DNA of 64,000 nt from Aliishimia ponticola (GTDB lineage Bacteria; Pseudomonadota; Alphaproteobacteria; Rhodobacterales; Rhodobacteraceae), in contig NZ_SRKY01000001.1 of the NCBI RefSeq assembly GCF_004803475.1, forward strand, positions 992,001 to 1,056,000, in the 5' to 3' direction. Below are positions 55,330-64,000 of the stretch, one piece after another (the stretch's first letter is position 1; each line of letters opens with the position of its first letter). The notes under the pieces were generated by a model. The model saw only the letters and a program-made list of their open reading frames with translations. It had not been told where the DNA came from and searched no databases. The translations under genes were made by a program, and so were the position numbers.

Positions 55330-55890
55330 ATGACTCACCCCACCGTCACCTCTTCCGCCCCATTGGGACAGCATCTGCGCTCTTTGCGTGAAGGCTGCGA
55401 CATGACCCTTGATGCGCTGGCCCGCGCGACGGGGCTGAGCCGCGCGACCCTCTCTCGCATCGAGAAGAACGAGGTAAGCCCAACGGCAGAAACGCTGGGG
55501 CGGCTGGCGTCGGCCTATGCCTTGCCGATCTCGCAATTGCTGAGCCCGATGGAACAAGCGTTCCAACCTGTTATCCGGCGCTCTGAGCAGGCGGTCTGGA
55601 CCGATCCCGGCCACGCCTTCACCCGGCGCAGCGTGTCGCCGCCCAGCGGGCAATTATCCGTCGAACTGATCGAGGCCACGCTGGGCGAAGACCAGACCAT
55701 CACCTATGCCGCGCCTGCGGTGCCGGGCCAGGAACATCACCTCTATGTTCTGTCGGGTGAGATAGAGATTACCGTCGAAGGCAGGACCCACCCGTTACGA
55801 CAGGGCGATTGCCTGCGCTACGTGCTGTTTGGCGAGACTGTCTTTCGCACCGCCGCCTCCCCTTGTTCTTATGTGATCGCCTTGTCATGA
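55330..55890 (+). CDS. XRE family regulator with C-terminal cupin
   Basis: The product has 186 residues from ATG 55330. The helix-turn-helix is LDALARATGLSRATLSRIEK near residue 22, followed by a cupin domain (EHHLYVLSGEIEITVEG, HPLRQGDCLRY). Such proteins sense small molecules and usually regulate neighbouring genes; the GNAT gene overlaps it by four bases and the sulfotransferase lies divergently upstream. Confidence 0.92.
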   Translation: MTHPTVTSSAPLGQHLRSLREGCDMTLDALARATGLSRATLSRIEKNEVSPTAETLGRLASAYALPISQLLSPMEQAFQPVIRRSEQAVWTDPGHAFTRRSVSPPSGQLSVELIEATLGEDQTITYAAPAVPGQEHHLYVLSGEIEITVEGRTHPLRQGDCLRYVLFGETVFRTAASPCSYVIALS

Positions 55891-56429
55891 CCATGCCCCT
55901 GCCCCCAACCACCACGATTGCCCGCCTGACCGCCGACGATATGGACCGCCATCTGGACGATCTGTGCCGCGTGCTGATCGACAGCGTGGAGGACGGCGCC
56001 GCCATCAGCTTCATGTCGCCCCTGTCACAGGAAGCCGCCGCCGCGTTCTGGTCCGATAGCGTCCGACCCGATGTCGCGCGCGGGGACCGGTTGCTGCTGG
56101 GCGCAGTTCAGGACGGCAGGCTGATTGGCACGGTGCAACTTGTTTTGGCAATGCCGCCGAACCAGCCGCATCGCGGAGAAATCTCCAAGATGATCGTCCA
56201 CCCCGAAGGGCGCCGCCTTGGACTGGGCACTGCCCTAATGCAGGCCGCTTTGCGCGCCGCCAAGGACGCGGGGAAAACCATCGTCACGCTGGATACCCGC
56301 AGCGGCGATGTGTCCGAAGGGCTGTATCGCCGGGTCGGGTTTGAAGTCGCCGGGACGATCCCGGATTACGCTTTTGACCCGGACGGCATCCAGCGCCACG
56401 CAACCACCTATATGTATCGCTACGTTTAA
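55887..56429 (+). CDS. GNAT family acetyltransferase
   Basis: The product has 180 residues from ATG 55887, which overlaps the regulator stop (ATGA); a second Met follows at 55893. The acetyl-CoA motif is VHPEGRRLGLGTALMQAA near residue 96 and the end carries GLYRRVGFEVAG. It probably is under the XRE-cupin regulator. Acceptor unknown. Confidence 0.9.
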   Translation: MTMPLPPTTTIARLTADDMDRHLDDLCRVLIDSVEDGAAISFMSPLSQEAAAAFWSDSVRPDVARGDRLLLGAVQDGRLIGTVQLVLAMPPNQPHRGEISKMIVHPEGRRLGLGTALMQAALRAAKDAGKTIVTLDTRSGDVSEGLYRRVGFEVAGTIPDYAFDPDGIQRHATTYMYRYV

Positions 56430-56514
56430 GCACCCGGCCAGCGGAGGCCAGAGTTGAGCCCGCGACGACGAAGACCTAAACAGGGCCACAGGTCCAGCAG
56501 GAAAGGCCCCCGCC

Positions 56515-56931
56515 ATGATCGCCTATGTCACTGTCGGCGCGGATGATATCGCGCGGGCAAAGCGGTTCTATGCCGCGTTTCTACCCGCGCTTGGCTATGG
56601 CCTGACCGAGGGGCCAGAGGGGCTTAGCTTTGCGCTGCCCGCGCCGGACGGCCAGTCGCCGGTTCTGCCCGATTTCTATGTGAAGCCCACCTTCGACGGA
56701 AAACCTGCTTCGGCAGGCAATGGCGCGATGGTGGCCTTCGAGGTGCCCGCGCAGGCGCAGGTCCGCGCGCTTCATGCCGCTGCGGTGCAGGCGGGCGGCA
56801 CCGACGAAGGGGCGCCGGGGTTTCGTGCCGCCTATGGTCCGCAGTTCTATGTCGGTTATCTGCGCGACCCGCAGGGCAACAAGATCGCGCTGTTCTCCGC
56901 CAATCCCGATGAGCCGGGCCGCGACGACTAG
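56515..56931 (+). CDS. VOC family protein
   Basis: The product has 138 residues. It begins MIAYVTVGADDIARAKRFYA and ends RDPQGNKIALFSANPDE, the pattern of the VOC family with one or two such domains per fold. It stands alone and ends before a bidirectional terminator. Function unknown. Confidence 0.88.
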   Translation: MIAYVTVGADDIARAKRFYAAFLPALGYGLTEGPEGLSFALPAPDGQSPVLPDFYVKPTFDGKPASAGNGAMVAFEVPAQAQVRALHAAAVQAGGTDEGAPGFRAAYGPQFYVGYLRDPQGNKIALFSANPDEPGRDD

Positions 56932-56969
56932 GACCACAGCCTGCCCCCGATCCCGCCCCCCCGCTGCAA

Positions 56970-56997
56970 AAAGGGCGCCCCGACCGAGGCGCCCTTT
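56970..56997. terminator. Bidirectional Rho-independent terminator
   Basis: AAAGGGCGCC (56970-56979) and GGCGCCCTTT (56988-56997) form a perfect 10-bp stem with an 8-base loop. It ends the VOC gene (plus) and the TRAP operon (minus), whose side also has a T-run. Confidence 0.9.
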
Positions 56998-57026
56998 CCA
57001 ATTCCGATTGCCTGACAGCAGCCGCG

Positions 57027-59378
57027 TCAGCGGCCGATCAGTTCCGGCACGATGGTGACGATGTCCGGGAAGAACCACAGGATCGCCAGCCCCAGCACCT
57101 GGATCAGCACGAAGGGCAGCACGCCGCGATAGATGTGGCCCGTCGTGACTTCCTTCGGTGCCACCCCGCGCAGATAGAACAGCGCAAAGCCAAAGGGCGG
57201 TGTCAGGAAGGACGTTTGCAGGTTCACCGCGATCATGATCGTGACCCATTTCGGATCGAAGCTGCCGCCATAGATGACCGGCCCGACGATCGGGATCACG
57301 ATGTAGATGATCTCAAGGAAGTCGAGCACGAAGCCAAGGATGAACAGCACCAGCATCACGATCAGGAAGACCGTGAACTCGTCATCGAAGCTTTTCAGCC
57401 ATTGCTGGATGTAATGCTCACCCCCGAAGGAGATCACCACGAGGTTCAGAAGCTGCGAGCCGATCAGGATCGCGAACACCATGGAAGTGACTTTCGCCGT
57501 CTCCCGCACCACCGGGGTCAGAACGCCGGAGGTATAAAGCACGTAGCAGCTGAACAGCAGCCCGAACAACGCATAGAGATAGGCCGCATAGGCGACGAAG
57601 AACGCGACCCAGCTTTCAAAGCTCACATCGTCCGTATTGATGCGCAGGTCGAAATTCACGCCAACCAGAAGGCAGATCACAATGGCCAATGTCGACCAGA
57701 TGATGATCTTGGGACTGCGGTCCTGATCGCGCAGCTTGCGATAGGCCGCGAGCATGATCGCCCCGCCCGCCCCAAGCGCCGCCGCCGGTGTCGGGTTGGT
57801 GATCCCCCCAAGGATGGAACCAAGCACAGCCACGATCAGAACCAAGGGCGGGAAGACCACGCGGATCAGCTCGTTCTTGGCGCAATAGCGGACCGCATGG
57901 ACACAGCCGTAAAGCAGCATCGCCATGGGCAGCGCCCAGATCACGACCGACAGGCCCGCGCTGGTATCTGCCCCGATCAGCAGGATATCGGCCAGGAAGA
58001 TCAGAACCGCCCCCAAGGCACCGATCAGCAAGGGACGCGGATCGGAGGACGGAGAGATACCGCGCGCCGTTGTCAGAACGAGGCTCAGCATCACCACGAG
58101 GATCGCGATACCGCTGCCGATCGGCGCAGCGTTCGCAATCAGGCTCTCGCGCGCTTCGATCATTTGCTCATCGGTCAGACGTTCGGACTGTTGCAGCCCG
58201 CCTGCCGCGTCGATCTCTGCCTGTTGGGCCACCGCGCCATCCCAAGCGGACTGTCCATGCAGTTCAATCATGGAGGCTTGGCATTCCGGGCTCACATTGG
58301 TGCGCAGCGCCGCGCTTTCCCCAAGATCGGAGAAGCTGGACACCGTCAGGCTTTGCGACCCGACCACACCCAGCGAGGACAGCAGCATTGTCCCGGCAAT
58401 CAGCGCGATAGGTGCGCCGAGGAACCAGGTAAACGCCTCACCCCGGGTGATGGGCTCTTCGTTGGACGATCCCATCGGCACCGCAGGTGCCTTGGACGGG
58501 TTCACCAGCGCATAGCCAAAGGCATAAAGCGCATAAAGCAGCGCCAGCAGGATGCCGGGCAGCAGCGCGGCCTGGAACAAGGTGCCGACGGACAGAACCG
58601 CAGGCTCGCCCAGATAGGTCAGCGCATCGGTACAGCCAGCCACCTGCGCACGGGTTTCCTGCGCGGCGGAATAAAGATCCCCGGCCAATGTGCCCAGCAG
58701 AACGATCACGATGGATGGCGGAATGATCTGCCCCAGCGTGCCCGATGCCGCGATGACGCCGGTGGCGATCTCGGGCGAGTAGTTGTTGCGCAGCATGGTC
58801 GGCAAGGCCAGCAGGCCCATCGTTACCACGGTCGCGCCCACGATCCCGGTGGAGGCCGCAAGGAACGCGCCCACCACAACGATGGACACGGCCAGACCGC
58901 CCGGCAGCGGGCCGAAGACACGCGCCATCGTGGTCAGCAGATCATTCGCGATCTTGGACCGTTCCAGCGTGATGCCCATCAGAACGAACATCAGCACCGC
59001 CAGCAAAGTCTCGATCGACTGGCCCGCCAGAACCCGTTCGTTGATCCGGTTCACGATGAAGGAGATATTCCGGTCCATCGCCACTTCCCAGCCCTGCGGG
59101 AAGACCGGCTCTGCCAGTCGTGGCAGGTCCGGGTATCGGAAGATCGATATGGTGTTGGGGTTGACCCCCTCTGCCACCAGCGCCCGGAACGCATCCGATG
59201 AACTGTCGATCGCCTGGTGGATCAGCAACCCGGCGCTGTCCAGCGCGGCAATGATCCCGAATGCGATAAGCCCTGCCCCGCCGATGGCGAATGCCACCGG
59301 GAAGCCGGAAAGAATGCCGCCGAACAGGCAGACAAAAACGATGATCAGGCCGATTTCTACGCCATCAAGTCCAAACAT
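57027..59378 (-). CDS. TRAP transporter large permease (DctM-type), extended
   Basis: The product has 783 residues, against about 430 in ordinary DctM. The two halves of the DctM fold are present: GIVGATVVTMGLLALPTML with SGTLGQIIPPSIVIVLLGTL in the first and VNLQTSFLTPPFGFALFYLR near the end. Additional material sits between them (about residues 330-600, including a polar helical stretch) and after the first helices (about residues 55-125). It is an inner-membrane protein using a sodium gradient with DctQ and DctP. The extended form is seen with TakP-like systems; the extra region's role is unclear. Confidence 0.92.
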   Translation of the reverse strand: MFGLDGVEIGLIIVFVCLFGGILSGFPVAFAIGGAGLIAFGIIAALDSAGLLIHQAIDSSSDAFRALVAEGVNPNTISIFRYPDLPRLAEPVFPQGWEVAMDRNISFIVNRINERVLAGQSIETLLAVLMFVLMGITLERSKIANDLLTTMARVFGPLPGGLAVSIVVVGAFLAASTGIVGATVVTMGLLALPTMLRNNYSPEIATGVIAASGTLGQIIPPSIVIVLLGTLAGDLYSAAQETRAQVAGCTDALTYLGEPAVLSVGTLFQAALLPGILLALLYALYAFGYALVNPSKAPAVPMGSSNEEPITRGEAFTWFLGAPIALIAGTMLLSSLGVVGSQSLTVSSFSDLGESAALRTNVSPECQASMIELHGQSAWDGAVAQQAEIDAAGGLQQSERLTDEQMIEARESLIANAAPIGSGIAILVVMLSLVLTTARGISPSSDPRPLLIGALGAVLIFLADILLIGADTSAGLSVVIWALPMAMLLYGCVHAVRYCAKNELIRVVFPPLVLIVAVLGSILGGITNPTPAAALGAGGAIMLAAYRKLRDQDRSPKIIIWSTLAIVICLLVGVNFDLRINTDDVSFESWVAFFVAYAAYLYALFGLLFSCYVLYTSGVLTPVVRETAKVTSMVFAILIGSQLLNLVVISFGGEHYIQQWLKSFDDEFTVFLIVMLVLFILGFVLDFLEIIYIVIPIVGPVIYGGSFDPKWVTIMIAVNLQTSFLTPPFGFALFYLRGVAPKEVTTGHIYRGVLPFVLIQVLGLAILWFFPDIVTIVPELIGR

Positions 59379-59396
59379 AACCCACTGCCCCCGGAA

Positions 59397-60344
59397 TTAG
59401 TGTGTGCCTTCGAAGGCTTCTTCACCCTCGCCGAGACTATCTTTGTCGAGGTGTTTGCCCTCGCTCTCTTCGCCCTCGACAAATTCGAGGTAGCATCGCC
59501 AGAAGAATGCCGCCGCCTGCAGGAACACGATGCCGCAGAACACAACCAGCAGAATCTTGAACAGGAAATACGCGGTAAAGCCGTTCGGGCTGAACCCGAT
59601 GGTTTCCACATTCCAGCGCAGCGCCCGCGCTTTCATCACCAGACGGTCAAGCTGATCTGACGCCGACGGCTTCGGCACGATCAGGTGACGCCACAGGAAG
59701 TACCACGAATACATCCATGTCAGCACCGCGACCGGCATCATGAAAATCAGCGCGCCGACCATGTCGATCACGCGCTTGGTGCGGAATTTGACGGCGGAAT
59801 AGACAAGGTCTACCCGCACATGCCCGCCCTGCACGAATGTGTATGTGACGCAAAGCGCGACGACCAACGCATTGTAAAGCTTCAATTCTTCTGCATACCA
59901 CGAGATGTCGAACTGCATCGGAATGCCGAACCCGATTGTGATGTCAGGCCGCGCGAACACACGCTGGATAAAGACGATTACGATCTGCTGGAGCACCATG
60001 AGAAGCCCCGCCCAGGCAAAGAACCGACCCACCGTGTTGGCAAAGGTCTCAAGCACGCGGACGGCCCCCCAAAGCCAGTTCCGCTTCCAGATCCCCACCA
60101 ATGTGATCAGCAAAAACAGCGAGAAGACGACAAAGAAGAACTCTGCCGAACCACCGTAATAGACGAAGCGCATCAGGGATTCTTTGTCTTCGGTCGTGTT
60201 CTCCCAGCTCATCCAATCCAGCCAGGATCCGGCGTTGAAGAGTGCTGTGAAGATATTCACGATCCCCATTACGAGGTTCTCAAGCAGCCACATTATGCCG
60301 CCCCAGAGCTGCCCTCCGAATGAAGTTGTGACCTCGTCCTGCAT
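59397..60344 (-). CDS. TRAP transporter small permease (DctQ-type), extended
   Basis: The product has 315 residues, about twice the usual DctQ length. Four hydrophobic segments are present, with the typical GGHVRVDLVYSAVKFRTKR in the middle. The C-terminus is a long acidic tail (EGEESEGKHLDKDSLGEGEE). The gene lies 18 bases before dctM in the reading direction and follows dctP after a gap containing a hairpin. Confidence 0.9.
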   Translation of the reverse strand: MQDEVTTSFGGQLWGGIMWLLENLVMGIVNIFTALFNAGSWLDWMSWENTTEDKESLMRFVYYGGSAEFFFVVFSLFLLITLVGIWKRNWLWGAVRVLETFANTVGRFFAWAGLLMVLQQIVIVFIQRVFARPDITIGFGIPMQFDISWYAEELKLYNALVVALCVTYTFVQGGHVRVDLVYSAVKFRTKRVIDMVGALIFMMPVAVLTWMYSWYFLWRHLIVPKPSASDQLDRLVMKARALRWNVETIGFSPNGFTAYFLFKILLVVFCGIVFLQAAAFFWRCYLEFVEGEESEGKHLDKDSLGEGEEAFEGTH

Positions 60345-60411
60345 GATGCCCCCACATTTGATGATTGCGCGCCCCGCCCTGTCCCCAACGGCGGCGTCTT
60401 TGAATAGATGC

Positions 60412-60435
60412 GCCTCCCCGCCGGAGCGGAGAGGC
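60412..60435 (-). terminator. Hairpin between dctP and dctQ
   Basis: GCCTCCCCGC (60412-60421) and GCGGAGAGGC (60426-60435) pair with one mismatch over a 4-base loop. In TRAP operons such a hairpin lets the binding protein message outnumber the permease message. Confidence 0.55.
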
Positions 60436-60457
60436 TATGCCGTAGATCAGGCCGTGA

Positions 60458-61534
60458 TTAGCCCAGAACGCGGTCGCGCTGCGCCACGTAAGCTGCCGAA
60501 GAGCGGCCCAGCCAGCCCGAGGAGGACTTCATGGATGCCATCGCGCTGTCGTGGATCTTCTTGTAAAGATCGTCGCCGAGGTTCTCGTCGTGCACTTCCT
60601 GCGAAGCCTTGCCGAAGGCATCCCAAACGCTGTCCGGGAATTCGAGGATCTTCACGCCGCCCGATTGCAGACGCTGAAGCGCCGCACCGTTGTTGGCCAG
60701 GAATTGCGCCAGGTTCCACTGGTGCGCTTCTGCGGATGCGATCTCGATGACCTTCTGGTGCGCCGGCGACAGGCTTTCGAACACGTCGCGGTTGGTCGCA
60801 ACCGACAGGGACGCGCCCGGCTCGTGGAAGCCAGCGGTATAGTAGGTCTTGGTGATTTCCTGGAAACCGGCTTTTTCGTCCGCCCAGGGTCCGATCCACT
60901 CGGTGCCGTCGATCGCACCGGAGGACAGCGCCTGATACACTTCGCCGCCCGGAATGTTCTGCACGGATGCGCCCAGCTTGCCCAGCGCCTTGCCGCCCAG
61001 ACCCGGCATACGGAACTTCAGGCCGTTGAAATCGTCGGGGCCGTTGATTTCCTTACGGAACCAGCCACCCGCCTGCGCGCCGGTGTTGCCGCCGAGGAAG
61101 GATTTCAGACCAAAGATCTGACCCAGCTCGTCATGCAGCTCCATACCGCCATCGTGGTAGTACCAGTTCACCTGCTCTTGCGCGGTCAGACCGAACGGCA
61201 CGGCGGTGAAAAAGGCATAACCCGGATGCTGACCCACGAAGTAGTAGTCGGCACCGTGATACATGTCGGCCTGACCAGAGGTCACGGCGTCAAAGACTTC
61301 GAACGCGCCAACCAGTTCGCCAGCCGCTTTCAGGTCAACGGTCAGGTCGCCATCGGTCATGGCGGTGATGGAATCCGCAACGCGCTGCGCGGAATCATGC
61401 ACGCCGGCCAGACCACGTCCCCACGTGGTCACCATTGTCAGCGTACGTTTGCCCTGCGCATAGGCGGGGGCTGCCAGCGTGGTCGCTGCGGCACCGCCAA
61501 GTGCGGACTTCTTCAAAAATGAACGACGATCCAT
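60458..61534 (-). CDS. TRAP transporter substrate-binding protein (DctP, TakP-like)
   Basis: The product has 358 residues. GGAGGAG lies before ATG 61534. The N-terminus has a twin-arginine signal (RRSFLKK) followed by an Ala-rich core and cleavage near AYA, so export is by the Tat path. Features such as NIPGGEVYQALSSGAIDG and SLSVATNRDVFESLSP match the TakP group, whose best known member binds 2-keto acids in Rhodobacter sphaeroides. It starts the operon towards the permease genes and is divergent from the sensor kinase. Confidence 0.93.
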   Translation of the reverse strand: MDRRSFLKKSALGGAAATTLAAPAYAQGKRTLTMVTTWGRGLAGVHDSAQRVADSITAMTDGDLTVDLKAAGELVGAFEVFDAVTSGQADMYHGADYYFVGQHPGYAFFTAVPFGLTAQEQVNWYYHDGGMELHDELGQIFGLKSFLGGNTGAQAGGWFRKEINGPDDFNGLKFRMPGLGGKALGKLGASVQNIPGGEVYQALSSGAIDGTEWIGPWADEKAGFQEITKTYYTAGFHEPGASLSVATNRDVFESLSPAHQKVIEIASAEAHQWNLAQFLANNGAALQRLQSGGVKILEFPDSVWDAFGKASQEVHDENLGDDLYKKIHDSAMASMKSSSGWLGRSSAAYVAQRDRVLG

Positions 61535-61640
61535 TGAGATACTCCTCCCGGTTTTCGCAGACGTACAGGCTCTCCCTCGCCTGCGGATCGTTTACGGTGG
61601 GGCAACCATACCGATCGCGCGCCCGATAGAAATACCCATC

Positions 61641-61650
61641 ACTACGTAGT
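61641..61650. promoter_or_regulatory. Perfect palindrome ACTACGTAGT in the divergent gap
   Basis: A 10-bp perfect palindrome sits in the 231-base gap between dctP and the sensor kinase gene, about 107 bases upstream of dctP's start. LuxR-type response regulators such as NarL bind inverted TAC-type repeats, so this is a candidate site for the regulator at 63184. Confidence 0.5.
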
Positions 61651-61765
61651 TTGCCTGCGAATGCAGCAAAACTTGAACGAATCGGGCAAGATAGGATACT
61701 CAAAGGTAGGAAAACCGCGTGATCCGGGGTTTGATTCGCGCCCAATCCATCGTAACGAATCATCG

Positions 61766-63187
61766 ATGCGCTTCGCCGACCGGATACATCTGACCTACAG
61801 CCAGAAACTCTCGCTTGTCGCGGCGGTGCCTCTGGTGCTGGCCATGGCGGCGATTGCCTCGCTTGTGGCGCTGCAATCCAAAACCGTCGCCGAACAGGAA
61901 ATCCAGACGCTGGAAACCCGCCTGCTTGAAGCCAAGAAAGAAGAGCTGCGCAACTACGTCACGCAGGCGCGCAACGGCTTCTACTTCATATATGGCAGCG
62001 CCGCCCCCGAAGATGCCGCCGCCAAGCAGCAAGTGGCCCAGATCCTCGCGGCGATGATCTATGGCGAGGAAGGGTTTTTCTTCGTCTATGATTACGACGG
62101 CAACAATCTGGTCTCGCCCCGGCAGACAGACCGGATCGGGCAGAACTGGATCGACCTGACCGATGCCGAAGGCACGCAGATCGTCCGCGAATATGTCCGG
62201 CTGGCGCGGCAAGGGTCCGGCTATGTCACGCATTTGTGGCCCAAACCCTCCACCGGGGAGGACGCGCGCATGATCACGTTCGTTCTGGGCTTTCAGGATT
62301 GGCGGTGGGCCGTGGGCACCGGCGTCTTCATCGACGATGTGCTGGGCACGGTCGCCGCCGCCCGCGCCGAGGTCGAGGCGCGCGTGCAGCGCACATCCTT
62401 CTACATTGCCGGGATCACGCTGGCCGCGCTTCTGCTGGTCTTTGCCTCGGGCATGTTCATCAATTTCCGCGAACGCCGACTGGCCGATGCCAAGCTGAAG
62501 GAACTGACCCAGCGGGTCTTTGACGCGCAAGAGGAAGAGCGCGGGCGCGTGGCGCGGGAACTTCATGACGGGATCAGCCAGATCCTTGTCGGCATCCGCT
62601 ATGCGCTGGACACTGCGCGGCGCAAATTGGCGCGGGGCGAGGACGGAGCCTCCGCCAGCCTCGACAAGGGGATGGACGCGCTTGGCAACGCGATCTCCGA
62701 AGTGCGCCGGATCAGCCGGGATCTGCGCCCCGGCGTGCTGGATGATCTGGGCCTCGGCCCCGCCATCAAGACACTGGTCGAGGATTTCGCCGCCCGCACC
62801 GGCATCACGACGGAGTTCAACACGGTGGTGTTTCGCAACCGCCTCGACCCGGAGGCAAAGATCGCGCTCTACCGGATTGCGCAGGAAGCGCTCACCAATA
62901 TCGAACGGCACGCGCAGGCCACCGAGGTCAAGGTCGATCTGCGCGGCCACCGCAAGGGCGCGACGCTGCGGATCAGCGATAACGGTGTGGGCGTATCTTC
63001 GGCGCGGGGCGATGGCTCTGGCCTGCGCAACATGGAAGAGCGCATGTCACAAATCGACGGCACCTTGCGCATCCTGTCGGCACGGGGCAAAGCGGAAGCC
63101 GGCACCGTGATCGAAGCCACCGTGCCGCTGAGCCACCTGCTTCCGCCCGAGCCGACCACAATTCAGGACGCACAGAACCGCGCATGA
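61766..63187 (+). CDS. Sensor histidine kinase with cache domain
   Basis: The product has 473 residues from ATG 61766. A first membrane helix is followed by an extracytoplasmic cache domain (EEGFFFVYDYDGNNLVSP, RWAVGTGVFIDDV), a second helix, and a NarL-type kinase core with the phosphorylated His in RELHDGISQIL and the ATP-binding part near GSGLRNMEERM. The overlap with the response regulator (ATGA) shows one operon. It likely senses a substrate of the TRAP transporter encoded divergently. Confidence 0.93.
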   Translation: MRFADRIHLTYSQKLSLVAAVPLVLAMAAIASLVALQSKTVAEQEIQTLETRLLEAKKEELRNYVTQARNGFYFIYGSAAPEDAAAKQQVAQILAAMIYGEEGFFFVYDYDGNNLVSPRQTDRIGQNWIDLTDAEGTQIVREYVRLARQGSGYVTHLWPKPSTGEDARMITFVLGFQDWRWAVGTGVFIDDVLGTVAAARAEVEARVQRTSFYIAGITLAALLLVFASGMFINFRERRLADAKLKELTQRVFDAQEEERGRVARELHDGISQILVGIRYALDTARRKLARGEDGASASLDKGMDALGNAISEVRRISRDLRPGVLDDLGLGPAIKTLVEDFAARTGITTEFNTVVFRNRLDPEAKIALYRIAQEALTNIERHAQATEVKVDLRGHRKGATLRISDNGVGVSSARGDGSGLRNMEERMSQIDGTLRILSARGKAEAGTVIEATVPLSHLLPPEPTTIQDAQNRA

Positions 63188-63828
63188 CCGACCGTATCCG
63201 CATCCTTGTCGTGGACGATCACCCGATGGTGGCCGAAGGCATTCAATCGATCCTCGAAAGCTATGACGATATAGACGTCGTCGGCACGCTTGGCGACGGG
63301 CAAGCGGTGGTGGACCAGTTGGACAGGCTTTGCCCTGATGTGATCCTGATGGACCTGAACATGCCGGGCATGGGCGGCCTGACCGCGACCGAAGTCGTGC
63401 TGGAACAGCGCCCAGACACGCGCATCCTGATCCTGTCCATGCACGACAGCCCGGAATATGTGTCCTCGGCGCTGACGCATGGCGCGATGGGATATGTGCT
63501 CAAGGACGTGCCCACGGACGAAATCCGCACCGCGATCGATACGGTGATGCGCGGGGAACGCTATTTGTGCACCGGGGCCGAAGGCGCGTTGGAGCCGAAA
63601 TCGGTCTCTGTCTCGCGCAGCCTAACCAACCGGGAACAGACGATCCTGCTGCAACTGGCGCAAGGCCGCTCCAACAAGGAGGTCGCGCTGGCCCTGGATA
63701 TCTCTGTGCGCACGGTCGAAACCCACCGTAAGAACATCAAGCGCAAACTGGGGATTTCCACCACCGCGGGCCTTACGCGCTATGCGATGGAACACGGGGT
63801 TTTGCAGGGCACCGGCGTATCGATCTAA
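63184..63828 (+). CDS. LuxR/NarL family response regulator
   Basis: The product has 214 residues. The receiver Asp is in VILMDLNMPG near residue 59, with the acidic pair VVDDH at the start and Lys in YVLKDVP. The C-terminal helix-turn-helix is NKEVALALDISVRTVETHRK. Together with the overlapping kinase it probably controls the TRAP operon on the opposite strand, with ACTACGTAGT as a candidate site. Confidence 0.95.
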   Translation: MTDRIRILVVDDHPMVAEGIQSILESYDDIDVVGTLGDGQAVVDQLDRLCPDVILMDLNMPGMGGLTATEVVLEQRPDTRILILSMHDSPEYVSSALTHGAMGYVLKDVPTDEIRTAIDTVMRGERYLCTGAEGALEPKSVSVSRSLTNREQTILLQLAQGRSNKEVALALDISVRTVETHRKNIKRKLGISTTAGLTRYAMEHGVLQGTGVSI

Positions 63829-64000
63829 AAGCGCGCGCCGGGGGCCACCTGTAACACGGGGCCCCAAGATCGCCGGAGCGCTGTCCCCTCTTTCGGCGTA
63901 ATACATCCAATCCGGCGCGGCACATGCGCCCAGATACCCGGCCGCATCATGCCCGGCGGTGGACTTGAAGGCGCACGCGCGCCCGAAACCGGGGCAAAAA
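63829..64000. other. Terminal segment, no gene assigned
   Basis: Two minus-strand frames stay open from the window edge, one ending at 63825 next to the response-regulator stop and one running into that gene. Codon use favours neither clearly. No RNA gene or repeat is seen. Confidence 0.4.

Noticed and set aside
57135-59201. A 688-codon plus-strand frame antisense to the TRAP permease.
   Set aside because: Its translation is rich in His, Gln, Arg and Asp with no hydrophobic core or family motif, while the minus-strand permease is clear.
61700-61765. A tRNA-like GTTTGATTC stretch upstream of the kinase gene, suggesting a tRNA remnant or attachment site.
   Set aside because: The flanking bases do not form a T-arm stem and no anticodon or acceptor arms can be built.
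63825-64000. A minus-strand C-terminal coding segment from the window edge, ending against the response regulator.
   Set aside because: Codon bias is weak and two frames are equally open; 58 codons are too few to decide.
1-64000. CRISPR array, prophage, insertion sequence or rRNA operon.
   Set aside because: No regularly spaced repeats, transposase, integrase, phage structural gene or rRNA sequence was seen in a full read of the window.

Overview
The window reads as chromosomal DNA of a Rhodobacterales (Roseobacter-group) alphaproteobacterium. The evidence is high GC, tightly packed genes with ATGA and TGATG stop/start overlaps, VPLPA-CTERM surface proteins, a TakP-type TRAP transporter, DUF2927 and DUF2852 proteins, a B. 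subtilis-like PurF and a likely CtrA box. No rRNA, tRNA, CRISPR array, insertion sequence or prophage was recognised.

Layout. 1-2283: two VPLPA-CTERM secreted proteins flank a small exported protein. 2522-4681: purL. 4981-5883: an AT-richer orphan gene of unknown function. 5890-8109: a MoxR ATPase and VWA (CoxE-like) pair. 8341-13408: four stop/start-coupled genes for glycosyltransferases and sulfotransferases, one of them a sulfotransferase-like/glycosyltransferase fusion. 13506-16244: an alpha/beta-fold protein, then pyrC and pyrE. 16541-25976: dnaB, alr, mlaE, mlaF, a PqiA-domain gene, radA, cvpA, a Hint-domain gene, purF and a small GspC/PilP-like gene. 25990-29436: HNH nuclease, esterase and AlkA (minus strand), then an MFS transporter. 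29443-34210: a minus-strand run of cysS, cimA, a methyltransferase and a squalene/phytoene-synthase-family gene, preceded by a 14-codon leader ORF. 34311-42597: aminotransferase, outer-membrane barrel, MttB-family methyltransferase, EF-hand protein, GNAT, DUF2927 lipoprotein, and a divergent SDR/LysR pair. 42690-46373: VWA protein, YdcF, cytochrome P450 and M48 peptidase. 46388-51290: PIN domain, RlmI-like methyltransferase, a small conserved protein and glnE on the minus strand. 51368-56931: YbaK, DUF2852, RDD, Bpt/Ate, VOC, sulfotransferase, XRE-cupin, GNAT and VOC. 57027-63828: a TRAP transporter (dctM, dctQ, dctP order on the map, transcribed dctP first) divergent from a sensor kinase and LuxR-type regulator.

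The strongest unexplained signal is upstream of cysS. A 14-codon ORF encodes MNRKTCIICCIISC (four Cys, four Ile). It begins almost at the predicted transcription start, so it is probably leaderless, and is followed by two mutually exclusive hairpins and cysS, then cimA. CysS uses cysteine and CimA starts a route to isoleucine, so this looks like a ribosome-sensing leader for cysteine and perhaps isoleucine supply. Other signals are a pair of 19-bp palindromes of identical architecture before the DUF2852 gene, a CtrA-type box inside an inverted repeat before the Hint gene, a perfect ACTACGTAGT palindrome between the TRAP operon and its likely two-component system, a base-composition break inside cysS, and a 23-bp sequence repeated in two intergenic gaps.
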